From the NCBI GenBank assembly GCA_017958895.1, contig JAGDBT010000026.1, positions 1 through 16,471 of the forward strand: DNA of 16,471 nucleotides, in the 5' to 3' direction. Below the pieces are notes generated by a model. It was not told the origin of the DNA and searched no databases. It worked only from the letters and a program-made list of their open reading frames with translations. The position numbers and the translations under genes are program-made. The number at the start of each line of letters is the position of its first letter. Position 1 is the stretch's first letter. The DNA comes from Alphaproteobacteria bacterium (GTDB taxonomy: Bacteria; Pseudomonadota; Alphaproteobacteria; RF32; CAG-239). Below are positions 1 to 6,200 of this stretch, piece after piece.

Positions 1-1161
1 CACCGTGCGCGTAACATCGGTCGTTCCGTCAAAATATTGCGCTCCGCTGTCTATTAGCAACAAGCCGTTTTCCGGCAACTTTATATTCGTTTTTTCGCTC
101 GGCTGATAGTGCACAACCGCCCCGTTTGCTCCCGCACCGGCAATGGTGGCAAAACTTTCGCCAAAGAAATATTCTCCGCCTTTTCTGAATTCGTGCAATT
201 TATCAACAACATCCAGTTCCGTAAGTTCAAAACGATTTTCCTCAAGCCAGCATAAAAACTTACTCAACGCCGCACCGTCACGAACATGGCAGTTTATCAT
301 ACCTTGCAATTCCGTTTTATTTTTTTCGGCTTTCAATTTTTGGCATAAATCAAAAGTTTTCACTAGTTTTATATCCGCATCGCCCAACATTTTCACCGCC
401 TCAGGTGTGGAATGAGCATCATACAAAACGACCTTATCTTTCAAAGAGCCCCACAGACTTTCAAATTCTTTCCACGACCTCAAACACCCGCTTTCATCGT
501 TTAAACCGGAAAACAACCTTAATTCCCCTTTATCCGAAACCAAGGCATATGCTCTTACAACCGGCGAAAAAGGCAAATCTCTTGCATAAATATTTGCCAA
601 CCACGAAACACTGTCCGCCGAAGTAAGCAAATAATAATCCGCACCTTTTTCTTGCATTTCGGCAACCAAAAAGGCAATTTTATCTGCGCTGCTCAAACCT
701 GAAAACCGCACTTCCCTGTCACAAACTGCAATCTGTTTTTCATTACCAAGATTAAACCAATTACCGAAATTCTTAAATTCCAAATTTCCGTATCTTCTTT
801 TTATGAACTCCATTTCCGCAACCGTATGACACCAGGTATCGTAACCTATTTTTTTTATCTTATTTTCCGATAGCAAATCACATACATTTTTAAGCCGCGG
901 CGTTGCATCAATAACCGTTATTTTCGTTGCATCGGTTTCTTGTCTGGCCTGCAATTCATAACGTCCGTCAACAAGCAAAAAAGCTTTTTCCGCCGTAACC
1001 GCCAAAATTCCGGCCGAACCGCTGAAGCCCGTTAAATATTCAAGCTTATTTTCTTCGGGCAAAATATCCTGCCCGATAAAACGGTTACCATGCGTTATAA
1101 CATAAGCCTCAATTCCGACTTGTTGCATTTTATTGCGTATATCTTCAATCGTCATTTTCAT
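1..1161 (-). CDS. Xaa-Pro aminopeptidase (aminopeptidase P, long form), C-terminus cut by window edge
   Basis: Metallopeptidase that removes an N-terminal residue preceding proline. The frame is open from 1161 to base 1, giving 387 codons; the rest lies outside the window. Visible landmarks are LTGFSGSAG (residues 43-51) and VDGRYELQARQ (64-74) of the creatinase-like N-terminal domain, and DSGAQYFDGTTDVTRTV at residues 371-387. In that last motif D371 and D382 are the first two metal ligands; their spacing of 11 matches D415/D426 of human XPNPEP1. The distance from the N-terminus to these ligands indicates the three-domain form of about 590-620 residues rather than the short E. coli PepP type. 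The start MKMTIEDI is chosen because its ATG overlaps the prmA stop as ATGA (1158-1161), which suggests translational coupling. The remaining His/Glu/Glu ligands cannot be checked here. Confidence 0.93.
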   Translation of the reverse strand, partial: MKMTIEDIRNKMQQVGIEAYVITHGNRFIGQDILPEENKLEYLTGFSGSAGILAVTAEKAFLLVDGRYELQARQETDATKITVIDATPRLKNVCDLLSENKIKKIGYDTWCHTVAEMEFIKRRYGNLEFKNFGNWFNLGNEKQIAVCDREVRFSGLSSADKIAFLVAEMQEKGADYYLLTSADSVSWLANIYARDLPFSPVVRAYALVSDKGELRLFSGLNDESGCLRSWKEFESLWGSLKDKVVLYDAHSTPEAVKMLGDADIKLVKTFDLCQKLKAEKNKTELQGMINCHVRDGAALSKFLCWLEENRFELTELDVVDKLHEFRKGGEYFFGESFATIAGAGANGAVVHYQPSEKTNIKLPENGLLLIDSGAQYFDGTTDVTRTV

Positions 1162-2027
1162 ACCCTCTTTAATAATGCGGCTCGCCAATTATCGGCCTCA
1201 TACAATTTTTGCAATTGCAAGCCATACTTTTTATGTTCATCTAACACCCAGTCCGTTTGATTGTCAATAAATCCGGAAATTACGGCATAACCTCCGATTC
1301 GCAAATTTTTTGCCATATCCTTTGCCATATCAATCAGCGGTCGCGCTAAAATATTGGCAAAAATTAAATCATACGGAGCATTCTTTTTTACAATATCAGA
1401 CTTATAACCGTCACTGTATGCCGTTTTTATATGTTCGGCAACCTGATTATCAACAGCGTTTTGCATCGCCACCGCAACCGATTCTTCATCAATATCCACC
1501 GCTACAATATCGGCCTTTGCCCATATTTTTGCCGCTGCCAATGCCAAAATGCCTGAACCGGTACCCACATCCAAAATTCGTTGCGGCTCAAATCCGTTCT
1601 TTTTTATATCGGCTATTGCCTGCAAACAATTTTTTGTTGTCTGGTGCTCCGAACCGAAGGCCGTTGCGGCATACACTTTTATGCCTATTTTATCCTTAAG
1701 TTCTACATTTTTTTCATGAATACCGTAAACCAGAAAATCGGCAACCTCCACCGGCGCAAATTGTATAACATTATCCGCCAACCAATTATCACTGCTTAAA
1801 ATTTCACTTTTATATTCCGGTAATTTAATTCCGGCTTTTTCGGCAGCCTCAATCATTTTCTTTTCCGAGATATTTTCTTTCATATATCCCGTTAACTGTT
1901 CCTTATCATCCACATAATCAACCGACACCACCTCAAAAAAGCTCTCGGCAAACTCAGAGAGCTCTTCTGCCGTGTTTTTCTGCGGCTTAAACCTGATAAT
2001 TTTACAACTTCCGGCATTATGATTCAT
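1158..2027 (-). CDS. prmA: Ribosomal protein L11 methyltransferase
   Basis: S-adenosylmethionine-dependent enzyme that trimethylates ribosomal protein L11. At 289 aa it has normal family length. The N-terminal substrate-recognition part is followed by the class I methyltransferase fold: ILDVGTGSGILALAAAK (151-167) is the SAM-binding motif I, VDIDEESV (177-184) the acidic loop after strand 2, and FANILARPL (223-231) the PrmA version of the catalytic N-x-L-A motif. The segment AFGSEHQTT (123-131) corresponds to the family's AFGTGxHxTT but looks one residue shorter. The first gene of a two-gene operon, it overlaps the aminopeptidase by 4 bases. No Shine-Dalgarno is visible before the ATG, which is preceded by an A-rich tract. 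Its substrate gene rplK lies about 3 kb away on the same strand in a separate transcription unit. Confidence 0.95.
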   Translation of the reverse strand: MNHNAGSCKIIRFKPQKNTAEELSEFAESFFEVVSVDYVDDKEQLTGYMKENISEKKMIEAAEKAGIKLPEYKSEILSSDNWLADNVIQFAPVEVADFLVYGIHEKNVELKDKIGIKVYAATAFGSEHQTTKNCLQAIADIKKNGFEPQRILDVGTGSGILALAAAKIWAKADIVAVDIDEESVAVAMQNAVDNQVAEHIKTAYSDGYKSDIVKKNAPYDLIFANILARPLIDMAKDMAKNLRIGGYAVISGFIDNQTDWVLDEHKKYGLQLQKLYEADNWRAALLKRV

Positions 2028-2115
2028 TTTTTTTTACTTTCGTTATTACTTTTTTTACCAAAATTAATTTATAGTGCACTCAGTATATATACGTAAACAT
2101 TAAAAAGAGTTTATC

Positions 2116-2940
2116 ATGAAAAAAATATTTGTACCGACTTTGGCACTTATTGCCGTTATGGTTTCCGCTCCGAGTTATGCTCGCTGGGGAGACACCTATC
2201 AAAACTTCGGTTCCAGCAAACCGTCTATATTTTCAGCCGACAGTGATGCTTATTGGTTGAATAAATTCCGCGGATATAAAAAGTATCCCGTGCATTTTTA
2301 TACGGAAAAAATGTTACGCGGTGATGAAAAACCGGAAGTTGTAAAAACCGTATCCACTCATGAATATAAACATAACGTTATTGTTTCAGCCAAAGTGGGT
2401 CAGCGCATGTTCGATTCTTCATCATATCAAATTTCACAACAAAAAGGCAAAGAAACTTATCGTGCCACGACCGATGGTTTGCTCTATACCGGTTTGGATG
2501 AAATAAAAATTTCGGAAAATCAATTATTGAAACCTTTAGGTGAGGTAAAAATCAACGGCAACTATTATGTTGTTTTGGAATTGCCGGAAACCTCTTATGT
2601 TATTATGGCCGATACAAAGGGATATGTTCTTGATGCCTTGGGGCAAATAGAGCACGGCAATTTGTTGGTTCCTAAGGATGTAATTATTGTTCGTCCGCAT
2701 GGTTTCCAAGTTGAAGAATATCGCGAGACCAAAGAAATTACCGGCGACACCAGAACCAATTTTGAAATTCAATACATGGGTTTGGAAAATTATGAGTTTA
2801 TGGTCTTTCAGATTATTGAAGGCGGTCACGCTCGCAACGAATTTATTCCGATTTCCGAGAAAAATATTGTTCTGCAAAATACCAAATTTGAAGTCATTTA
2901 TGCCGGACCGGATTATATTGAATACAAAATTTTGGACTGA
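2116..2940 (+). CDS. Unrecognised secreted or periplasmic protein
   Basis: I do not recognise this 274-aa protein. It starts with a clear signal peptide: MKK, a hydrophobic core (residues 4-16) and a likely cleavage site after SYA (residue 22), so it should be exported by Sec. The mature part has no cysteine and no further membrane segment, and alternates short polar and hydrophobic stretches that suggest beta structure (for example around residues 138-180 and 215-274). It has no lipobox. An AAAGAG Shine-Dalgarno-like tract precedes the ATG. It is monocistronic: divergent from prmA across an 88-base gap and closed by the strong hairpin terminator at 2956-2990. Base composition resembles the neighbours. 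That it is a real gene is likely from the signal peptide, the coding-like length and the terminator; its function is unknown. Confidence 0.85.
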   Translation: MKKIFVPTLALIAVMVSAPSYARWGDTYQNFGSSKPSIFSADSDAYWLNKFRGYKKYPVHFYTEKMLRGDEKPEVVKTVSTHEYKHNVIVSAKVGQRMFDSSSYQISQQKGKETYRATTDGLLYTGLDEIKISENQLLKPLGEVKINGNYYVVLELPETSYVIMADTKGYVLDALGQIEHGNLLVPKDVIIVRPHGFQVEEYRETKEITGDTRTNFEIQYMGLENYEFMVFQIIEGGHARNEFIPISEKNIVLQNTKFEVIYAGPDYIEYKILD

Positions 2941-2955
2941 TTGCAAATTAAAAAC

Positions 2956-2990
2956 AAAAAAACTCCCGATTTGCATCGGGAGTTTTTTTT
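2956..2990. terminator. Bidirectional Rho-independent terminator
   Basis: A perfect stem AACTCCCGAT/ATCGGGAGTT (2961-2970 with 2975-2984) closes a four-base TTGC loop. It is flanked by A-tracts on the left and T8 on the right, so each strand gives a GC-rich hairpin followed by a U-run. It sits between the convergent ends of the secreted-protein gene (stop 2940) and rplL (stop 3002), and can serve both. Confidence 0.92.
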
Positions 2991-3001
2991 AGCTGATAGA
3001 A

Positions 3002-3376
3002 TTACTTCAATTCAACTTTAGCGCCGGCTTCTTCCAACTTAGCTTTCATAGCTTCGGCATCAGCCTTGGCAACACCTTCTTTAACCGTCTTCGGAGCGCC
3101 CTCTACCAAGTCTTTGGCTTCTTTCAAACCTAAACCGGTAATAGCACGAACTTCCTTAATAACATTGATCTTGTTTGCACCAGCTTCGGCCAAAACAACA
3201 TCAAATTCGGTCTTTTCTTCAGCGGCAGCAGCACCTGCGGCAGCGCCGGCACCGGCAACGGCTACGGCAGCAGCAGCGGAAACGCCCCACTTCTCTTCTA
3301 ACATTTTTGACAATTCAGCAGCTTCCATAACTGTTAAAGCTGACAATTCATCTACTAACTTGGCTAAATCTGCCAT
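3002..3376 (-). CDS. rplL: Large ribosomal subunit protein bL12 (L7/L12)
   Basis: Stalk protein that recruits translation factors to the ribosome. At 124 aa it has the expected length. The N-terminal dimerisation helix (about residues 1-30), an Ala/Gly-rich hinge (about 34-52) and the C-terminal factor-binding domain EKTEFDVVLAEAGANKINVI with KEVRAITGLGLKEAKDLVE are all present. GGAG lies 8 bases before the ATG. It follows rplJ after 55 bases, so it should be on the rplJ transcript. Immediately after its stop is the bidirectional terminator, and the next gene faces the other way, so rpoB does not follow, unlike in most bacteria. Confidence 0.98.
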   Translation of the reverse strand: MADLAKLVDELSALTVMEAAELSKMLEEKWGVSAAAAVAVAGAGAAAGAAAAEEKTEFDVVLAEAGANKINVIKEVRAITGLGLKEAKDLVEGAPKTVKEGVAKADAEAMKAKLEEAGAKVELK

Positions 3377-3431
3377 TTTTTTTCTCCAATAAAATTAACT
3401 TTACAAATTTATTACAAAAACCAATTGTGCT

Positions 3432-3914
3432 CTAAGCGGCCTCTTTTTCGCTATATGCTTTAGTAACACGAGCAAGTTTGGCGGCCGGAGCCTGCAACAA
3501 ACCAACCAGTTTGGCACGCAATTCGTCCATAGACGGAATAGAAGCCAACTGTTTAATATCGGCAACACTCAAAGCTCTGTCTGACAAAGCACCGCCCATA
3601 ATAACCAGCTTTTCATTTTCTTTTGCAAACTCAACGCAAGCTTTGCAAGCAGAAATCGGATCGTTGGCATAGGCTATGGCAACCGGACCTTTGAAAAAGT
3701 CTGTCAAGCCTTCAAACTTTGTGCCTTTCAATGCAAGACGAGCAATACGGTTTTTAGTAACTCTTAAAGAAGCGCCGGCCTCACGAATTTTCTTTCTCAA
3801 ATCTTCAGCTTCAGCCACGGTCAAACCTAAATATTCGGTTACAACTATGGATTCGGAGTTTGAGAAGACTTCGTTTAACAAGTTCAGCAGCTCTGTTTTT
3901 TCTTCGCGGTTCAC
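3432..3914 (-). CDS. rplJ: Large ribosomal subunit protein uL10
   Basis: Forms the base of the ribosomal stalk by binding L12 dimers and 23S rRNA; as the L10-L12 complex it also represses its own mRNA in many bacteria. At 160 aa, slightly shorter than the usual 165-175. The N-terminal domain shows VVTEYLGLTVAEAEDLRKKI and LRVTKNRIARLALKGT; the C-terminal helix that binds L12 ends in LARVTKAYSEKEAA. The start is GTG at 3914, chosen because GGAG (3922-3925) lies 7 bases upstream; a nearby ATG at 3927 is out of frame. It is preceded by a roughly 235-base structured leader with its own promoter and heads the rplJ-rplL unit. Confidence 0.97.
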   Translation of the reverse strand: MNREEKTELLNLLNEVFSNSESIVVTEYLGLTVAEAEDLRKKIREAGASLRVTKNRIARLALKGTKFEGLTDFFKGPVAIAYANDPISACKACVEFAKENEKLVIMGGALSDRALSVADIKQLASIPSMDELRAKLVGLLQAPAAKLARVTKAYSEKEAA

Positions 3915-4012
3915 TTATTGTCTCCATACGAATTGTTAAATTCCCGCTTTCGCAAGAATCGTTACCAAAACCCACACACGACTTAAAAACAAGCCTTATG
4001 TGGAACCCAAAT

Positions 4013-4121
4013 CTGTCCGGGAGAAAAAGATTATAAAAAAATCAAGTTCACTCCGTCTGCGTAGGAAATTAAGGTTGGAACTACTAAAATAAAAGCCCCT
4101 GCCACCCACGGTCTTGGACAG
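4013..4121 (-). promoter_or_regulatory. L10 leader: autoregulatory mRNA structure before rplJ
   Basis: On the minus strand a long-range stem CTGTCC/GGACAG (4116-4121 with 4013-4018) encloses a second element, CCGTGGGTGG (4102-4111), facing CCTACGCAGACGG (4053-4065). In the second element CCGT/ACGG and GGG/CCT pair around an internal loop, as in the kink-turn of known L10 leaders. This lies in the 5' UTR of rplJ, where L10-L12 binds to repress translation in established cases. The assignment rests on position, nested pairing and recollection of the family's conserved sequence; a covariance-model search was not run. Confidence 0.65.
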
Positions 4122-4155
4122 CATGAACACAGCAAATTGCATTACTTGGCTATGT

Positions 4156-4184
4156 AGATAATGCAACACACCTTAAATGTCAAG
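4156..4184 (-). promoter_or_regulatory. Predicted promoter of rplJ-rplL
   Basis: CTTGAC (-35, 4179-4184) and TTATCT (-10, 4156-4161) are separated by 17 bases on the minus strand. This is the alphaproteobacterial CTTGAC-N17-CTATAT pattern with a perfect -35 and a 4/6 -10. It lies just downstream of the rplA terminator and upstream of the L10 leader, giving a predicted transcription start near 4149. Confidence 0.65.
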
Positions 4185-4206
4185 CACTTTTTTACACAAA
4201 ATGCGC

Positions 4207-4257
4207 AAAAAAAAGGCTTTTCTTATTGTGCCATACAACACTTAAAGAAAAGCCTTT
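4207..4257 (-). terminator. Terminator (or attenuator) after rplA
   Basis: A perfect 13-bp stem (4212-4224 pairs with 4245-4257, core AAAGGCTTTTCTT) has a 20-base loop and is followed on the minus strand by a run of eight T (4207-4214, partly in the stem). It begins about 20 bases after the rplA stop. Only the minus strand has a U-tail, so it acts on rplKA transcription and separates it from rplJL. The large loop makes it less canonical than the other terminators here. Confidence 0.75.
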
Positions 4258-4278
4258 ATATTCGCTGTACTAATTTAA

Positions 4279-4962
4279 TTAAAGGTTTGCAGAATCAACC
4301 TTTACACCAACTCCCATAGTGGAACTGATAGAAATTTTCTTCAAATAAGTTCCTTTCAAGGAAGCCGGTTTAGCTTTGATAATGGTTTCAATGAACAATT
4401 TAGCATTATCATAGATTTGCTCATCCGTGAACGAAGCCTTGGCAACACCGGCATGCACAATACCGTTCTTTTCAACACGATATTGAACTTCACCGGCTTT
4501 AGCGTTTTTAACTGCCGCGGCAACATCCATCGTAACCGTACCGAGCTTCGGATTCGGCATCAGGCCTTTCGGACCCAACACGCGAGCCACACGGCCGGCC
4601 ATACCCATCATATCAGGCGTAGCAATACATCTGTCAAATTCAATTTTGCCGGCCAAGATGGAATCAACCAAATTTTCAGCTCCGACAATATCGGCACCGG
4701 CAGCTTTGGCTTCATCGGCTTTGGCATCTTTGGCAAAAACAGCCACGCGAACGGTTTTGCCGTTACCATGCGGTAATTGGCAAACGCCGCGGATCATTTG
4801 ATCGGCATGCTTCGGATCAACACCTAAGTTAATTGCTAAATCGATGGTCTCATCAAATTTTGCAGTTGCATTTTCTTTAACAATCTTAACTGCTTCTTTC
4901 AAGCTATAAGCCTGATTCTTGTCAAGATTTTTATATGCATTTACTAATCTTTTTCCGCTCAT
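4279..4962 (-). CDS. rplA: Large ribosomal subunit protein uL1
   Basis: Protein of the mobile L1 stalk that helps release deacylated tRNA; in many bacteria it also represses its own operon by binding a leader hairpin that mimics its rRNA site. At 227 aa, normal length. Characteristic stretches are the N-terminal KRLVNAYKNLDKNQAYSLKEA, the central CIATPDMMGMAGRVARVLGP with KGLMPNPKLGTVT, and the C-terminal KGTYLKKISISSTMGVGVKVD. It starts 4 bases after the rplK stop, so the two are translated from one message. Nothing is anomalous in the protein. Confidence 0.98.
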   Translation of the reverse strand: MSGKRLVNAYKNLDKNQAYSLKEAVKIVKENATAKFDETIDLAINLGVDPKHADQMIRGVCQLPHGNGKTVRVAVFAKDAKADEAKAAGADIVGAENLVDSILAGKIEFDRCIATPDMMGMAGRVARVLGPKGLMPNPKLGTVTMDVAAAVKNAKAGEVQYRVEKNGIVHAGVAKASFTDEQIYDNAKLFIETIIKAKPASLKGTYLKKISISSTMGVGVKVDSANL

Positions 4963-4966
4963 TGAC

Positions 4967-5404
4967 TTACTCCGTTACTTTAATACCCATAGAAACAGCC
5001 TGACCTTTAACCATATTCATGGCGGCTTCAACCGTCGAGCAGTTCAAGTCCGGCATTTTGGTAGTGGCAATTTCTTTTACCTGAGCCATAGTGATTTGTC
5101 CGGCAACGCTCTTGCCCGGTTCCTTGGAAGCGGACTGAACACCGGCGGCTTTCTTAATCAGATAAGACACAGGCGGCAATTTGGTAATGAAAGTGAAACT
5201 CTTATCATCATAAGCCGTGATGATAACCGGCACCGGCACACCCGGTTCCATTTTTTGAGTTTCAGCGTTAAAAGCTTTGCAAAATTCCATAATGTTCAAG
5301 CCTTTTTGACCTAAAGCAGGACCAACCGGCGGAGAAGGATTCGCCTTTCCGGCAGGTATTTGCAGCTTGATAAGACCTAAAATTTTCTTTTTAGATTTAG
5401 CCAT
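4967..5404 (-). CDS. rplK: Large ribosomal subunit protein uL11
   Basis: Binds the GTPase-associated centre of 23S rRNA and is the substrate of PrmA. The 145-aa product starts MAKSKKKILGLIKLQIPAGKA and carries the conserved PSPPVGPALGQKGLNIMEFCK and the C-terminal IATTKMPDLNCSTVEAAMNMVKG. The frame is open to 5521, but ATG 5404 is the start: it gives the exact family N-terminus, AGAGG lies 6 bases upstream, and the upstream stretch is an RNA leader. The usual upstream neighbours secE and nusG are absent; a GtrA-like gene lies there instead. A promoter and two hairpins precede it, so it begins a new transcription unit with rplA. Confidence 0.97.
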   Translation of the reverse strand: MAKSKKKILGLIKLQIPAGKANPSPPVGPALGQKGLNIMEFCKAFNAETQKMEPGVPVPVIITAYDDKSFTFITKLPPVSYLIKKAAGVQSASKEPGKSVAGQITMAQVKEIATTKMPDLNCSTVEAAMNMVKGQAVSMGIKVTE

Positions 5405-5427
5405 TTTATACCTCTTTTCTCTAAGGT

Positions 5428-5458
5428 TTGTGGTCAGACGATGGCTCGTCCCCCACAA
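5428..5458 (-). promoter_or_regulatory. Candidate L1-binding autoregulatory hairpin in the rplK leader
   Basis: On the minus strand TTGTGG pairs with CCACAA (outer stem) and GACGA with TCGTC (inner stem) around a GCCA loop. The two stems are joined by an asymmetric internal loop (GG opposite TGA). Two short helices joined by an asymmetric loop, placed 24 bases before the first gene of an rplK-rplA operon, is the layout of known L1 mRNA sites that mimic 23S rRNA. The fold and position are seen; L1 binding is inferred. Confidence 0.55.
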
Positions 5459-5474
5459 AATTAACACATAAACA

Positions 5475-5502
5475 CTTTCCGCAAACCCGAGTCTGCCGAA
5501 AG
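5475..5502 (-). other. Hairpin at the predicted 5' end of the rplK transcript
   Basis: The minus strand folds as CTTTC, a G·G mismatch, GCAGAC, loop TCGG, GTTTGC (one G·U pair), G, GAAAG: 11 base pairs in total. The predicted transcription start (near 5503) would place it at the very 5' end of the message, where it could protect against RNA decay. No U-run follows, so it is not a normal terminator for the GtrA-like gene. Its role is unknown. Confidence 0.5.
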
Positions 5503-5509
5503 TTAGTTT

Positions 5510-5537
5510 TGTATAACACAAAAAAATGAAATTGCAA
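5510..5537 (-). promoter_or_regulatory. Predicted promoter of rplK-rplA
   Basis: CTTGCA (-35, 5532-5537) and TATACA (-10, 5510-5515) are spaced by 16 bases on the minus strand, directly after the stop of the GtrA-like gene at 5542. The boxes are imperfect but properly placed ahead of two leader hairpins, and give an approximately 100-base leader. Confidence 0.5.
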
Positions 5538-5541
5538 GAGT

Positions 5542-6018
5542 TTATTTTTTATTTTTACGAAAAGAGAAATATTTGTGCGTCAAAAAAGTCAAAATCGTAA
5601 TAATCACAACGCACAACAGCTGTGCCGCCGCTTTATCTAAATTCGGCACCTCGTAAAGGATATTGCTTTCGGAAAGATGTTCTTTTAATTTAACAATCCG
5701 CACCAAACCGGCCAACAGCCCCACATTTACCAAATAAAGAACTCCATAAGCAAACAAGGCTTTTTGATAATCGGTCAAAAAGCGATTTTTGCTTCTAAAC
5801 ACATAATAGCGCATGGTTATGATGGAAATATTGGTGTTTATAATCGTCATCAGCAACAAAGAAATCTGCTCTCTGCCGTTCAAAACATATAAAAACAGAT
5901 TATAAATCAAAAATGCCGTCAAAGCATTAAAGCCGCCGACCAATAAAAAGCGCAACTTTTCCGGCACCTTAAACCAAATATTTTCCACTGCTTTATATAG
6001 AAAAATCAACTTTTTCAT
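5542..6018 (-). CDS. GtrA-like membrane protein
   Basis: Small integral membrane protein of the GtrA family, whose members take part in moving or handling polyprenyl-linked sugars for cell-surface polysaccharide or glycosylation. The 158-aa product has four hydrophobic segments (about residues 22-45, 52-70, 86-108 and 130-150). It shows the family's first-helix pattern RFLLVGGFNALTAFLIYNLF, the YVFRSK turn after helix 2, and the closing AAAQLLCVVIITILTFLTHK ending in YFSFR. A GGAGAAG tract lies upstream of the ATG with a rather long spacing of about 11 bases. No glycosyltransferase or other sugar gene is next to it, so its partner is unknown. It is divergent from the 1271-aa gene, and the rplK promoter follows its stop directly. 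Confidence 0.85.
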   Translation of the reverse strand: MKKLIFLYKAVENIWFKVPEKLRFLLVGGFNALTAFLIYNLFLYVLNGREQISLLLMTIINTNISIITMRYYVFRSKNRFLTDYQKALFAYGVLYLVNVGLLAGLVRIVKLKEHLSESNILYEVPNLDKAAAQLLCVVIITILTFLTHKYFSFRKNKK

Positions 6019-6130
6019 AAAATTAACTTCTCCTCAACAAAACCCTTATATCATAAGCACAAAATAAAGTATAGCAAAAAATTTTTTGGCAAAACTTGAC
6101 ATTTTTTTAATATTTCGTCAACTTTTTTAC

Positions 6131-6159
6131 TTGCAATTATATATTTTTTGCGTTATAGT
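6131..6159 (+). promoter_or_regulatory. Predicted promoter of the 1271-aa gene
   Basis: TTGCAA (6131-6136, 4/6) and TATAGT (6154-6159, 5/6) are separated by 17 bases. A start near 6166 would give a leader of about 35 bases that carries the Shine-Dalgarno GGAG (6190-6193), 7 bases before the ATG at 6201. Confidence 0.5.
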
Positions 6160-6200
6160 GAGCTCATAGAGGAACAATTTTAAACCCATGGAGAGTTAAA

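Noticed and set aside
2073..2080. AGTGCACT palindrome between prmA and the secreted-protein gene as an operator
   Set aside because: Eight bases only, with no second copy in the window and no convincing promoter on either side to place it against.
5405..5521. N-terminal extension of rplK by 39 residues
   Set aside because: ATG 5404 has the family N-terminus and a ribosome site; the upstream part is explained by leader hairpins and has no protein-like conservation.
6095..6121. TTGAC...GTCAA inverted repeat as an operator or divergent -35 pair
   Set aside because: Only 5 bp per arm, and no usable -10 box lies 17 bases from either; likely chance in AT-rich DNA.
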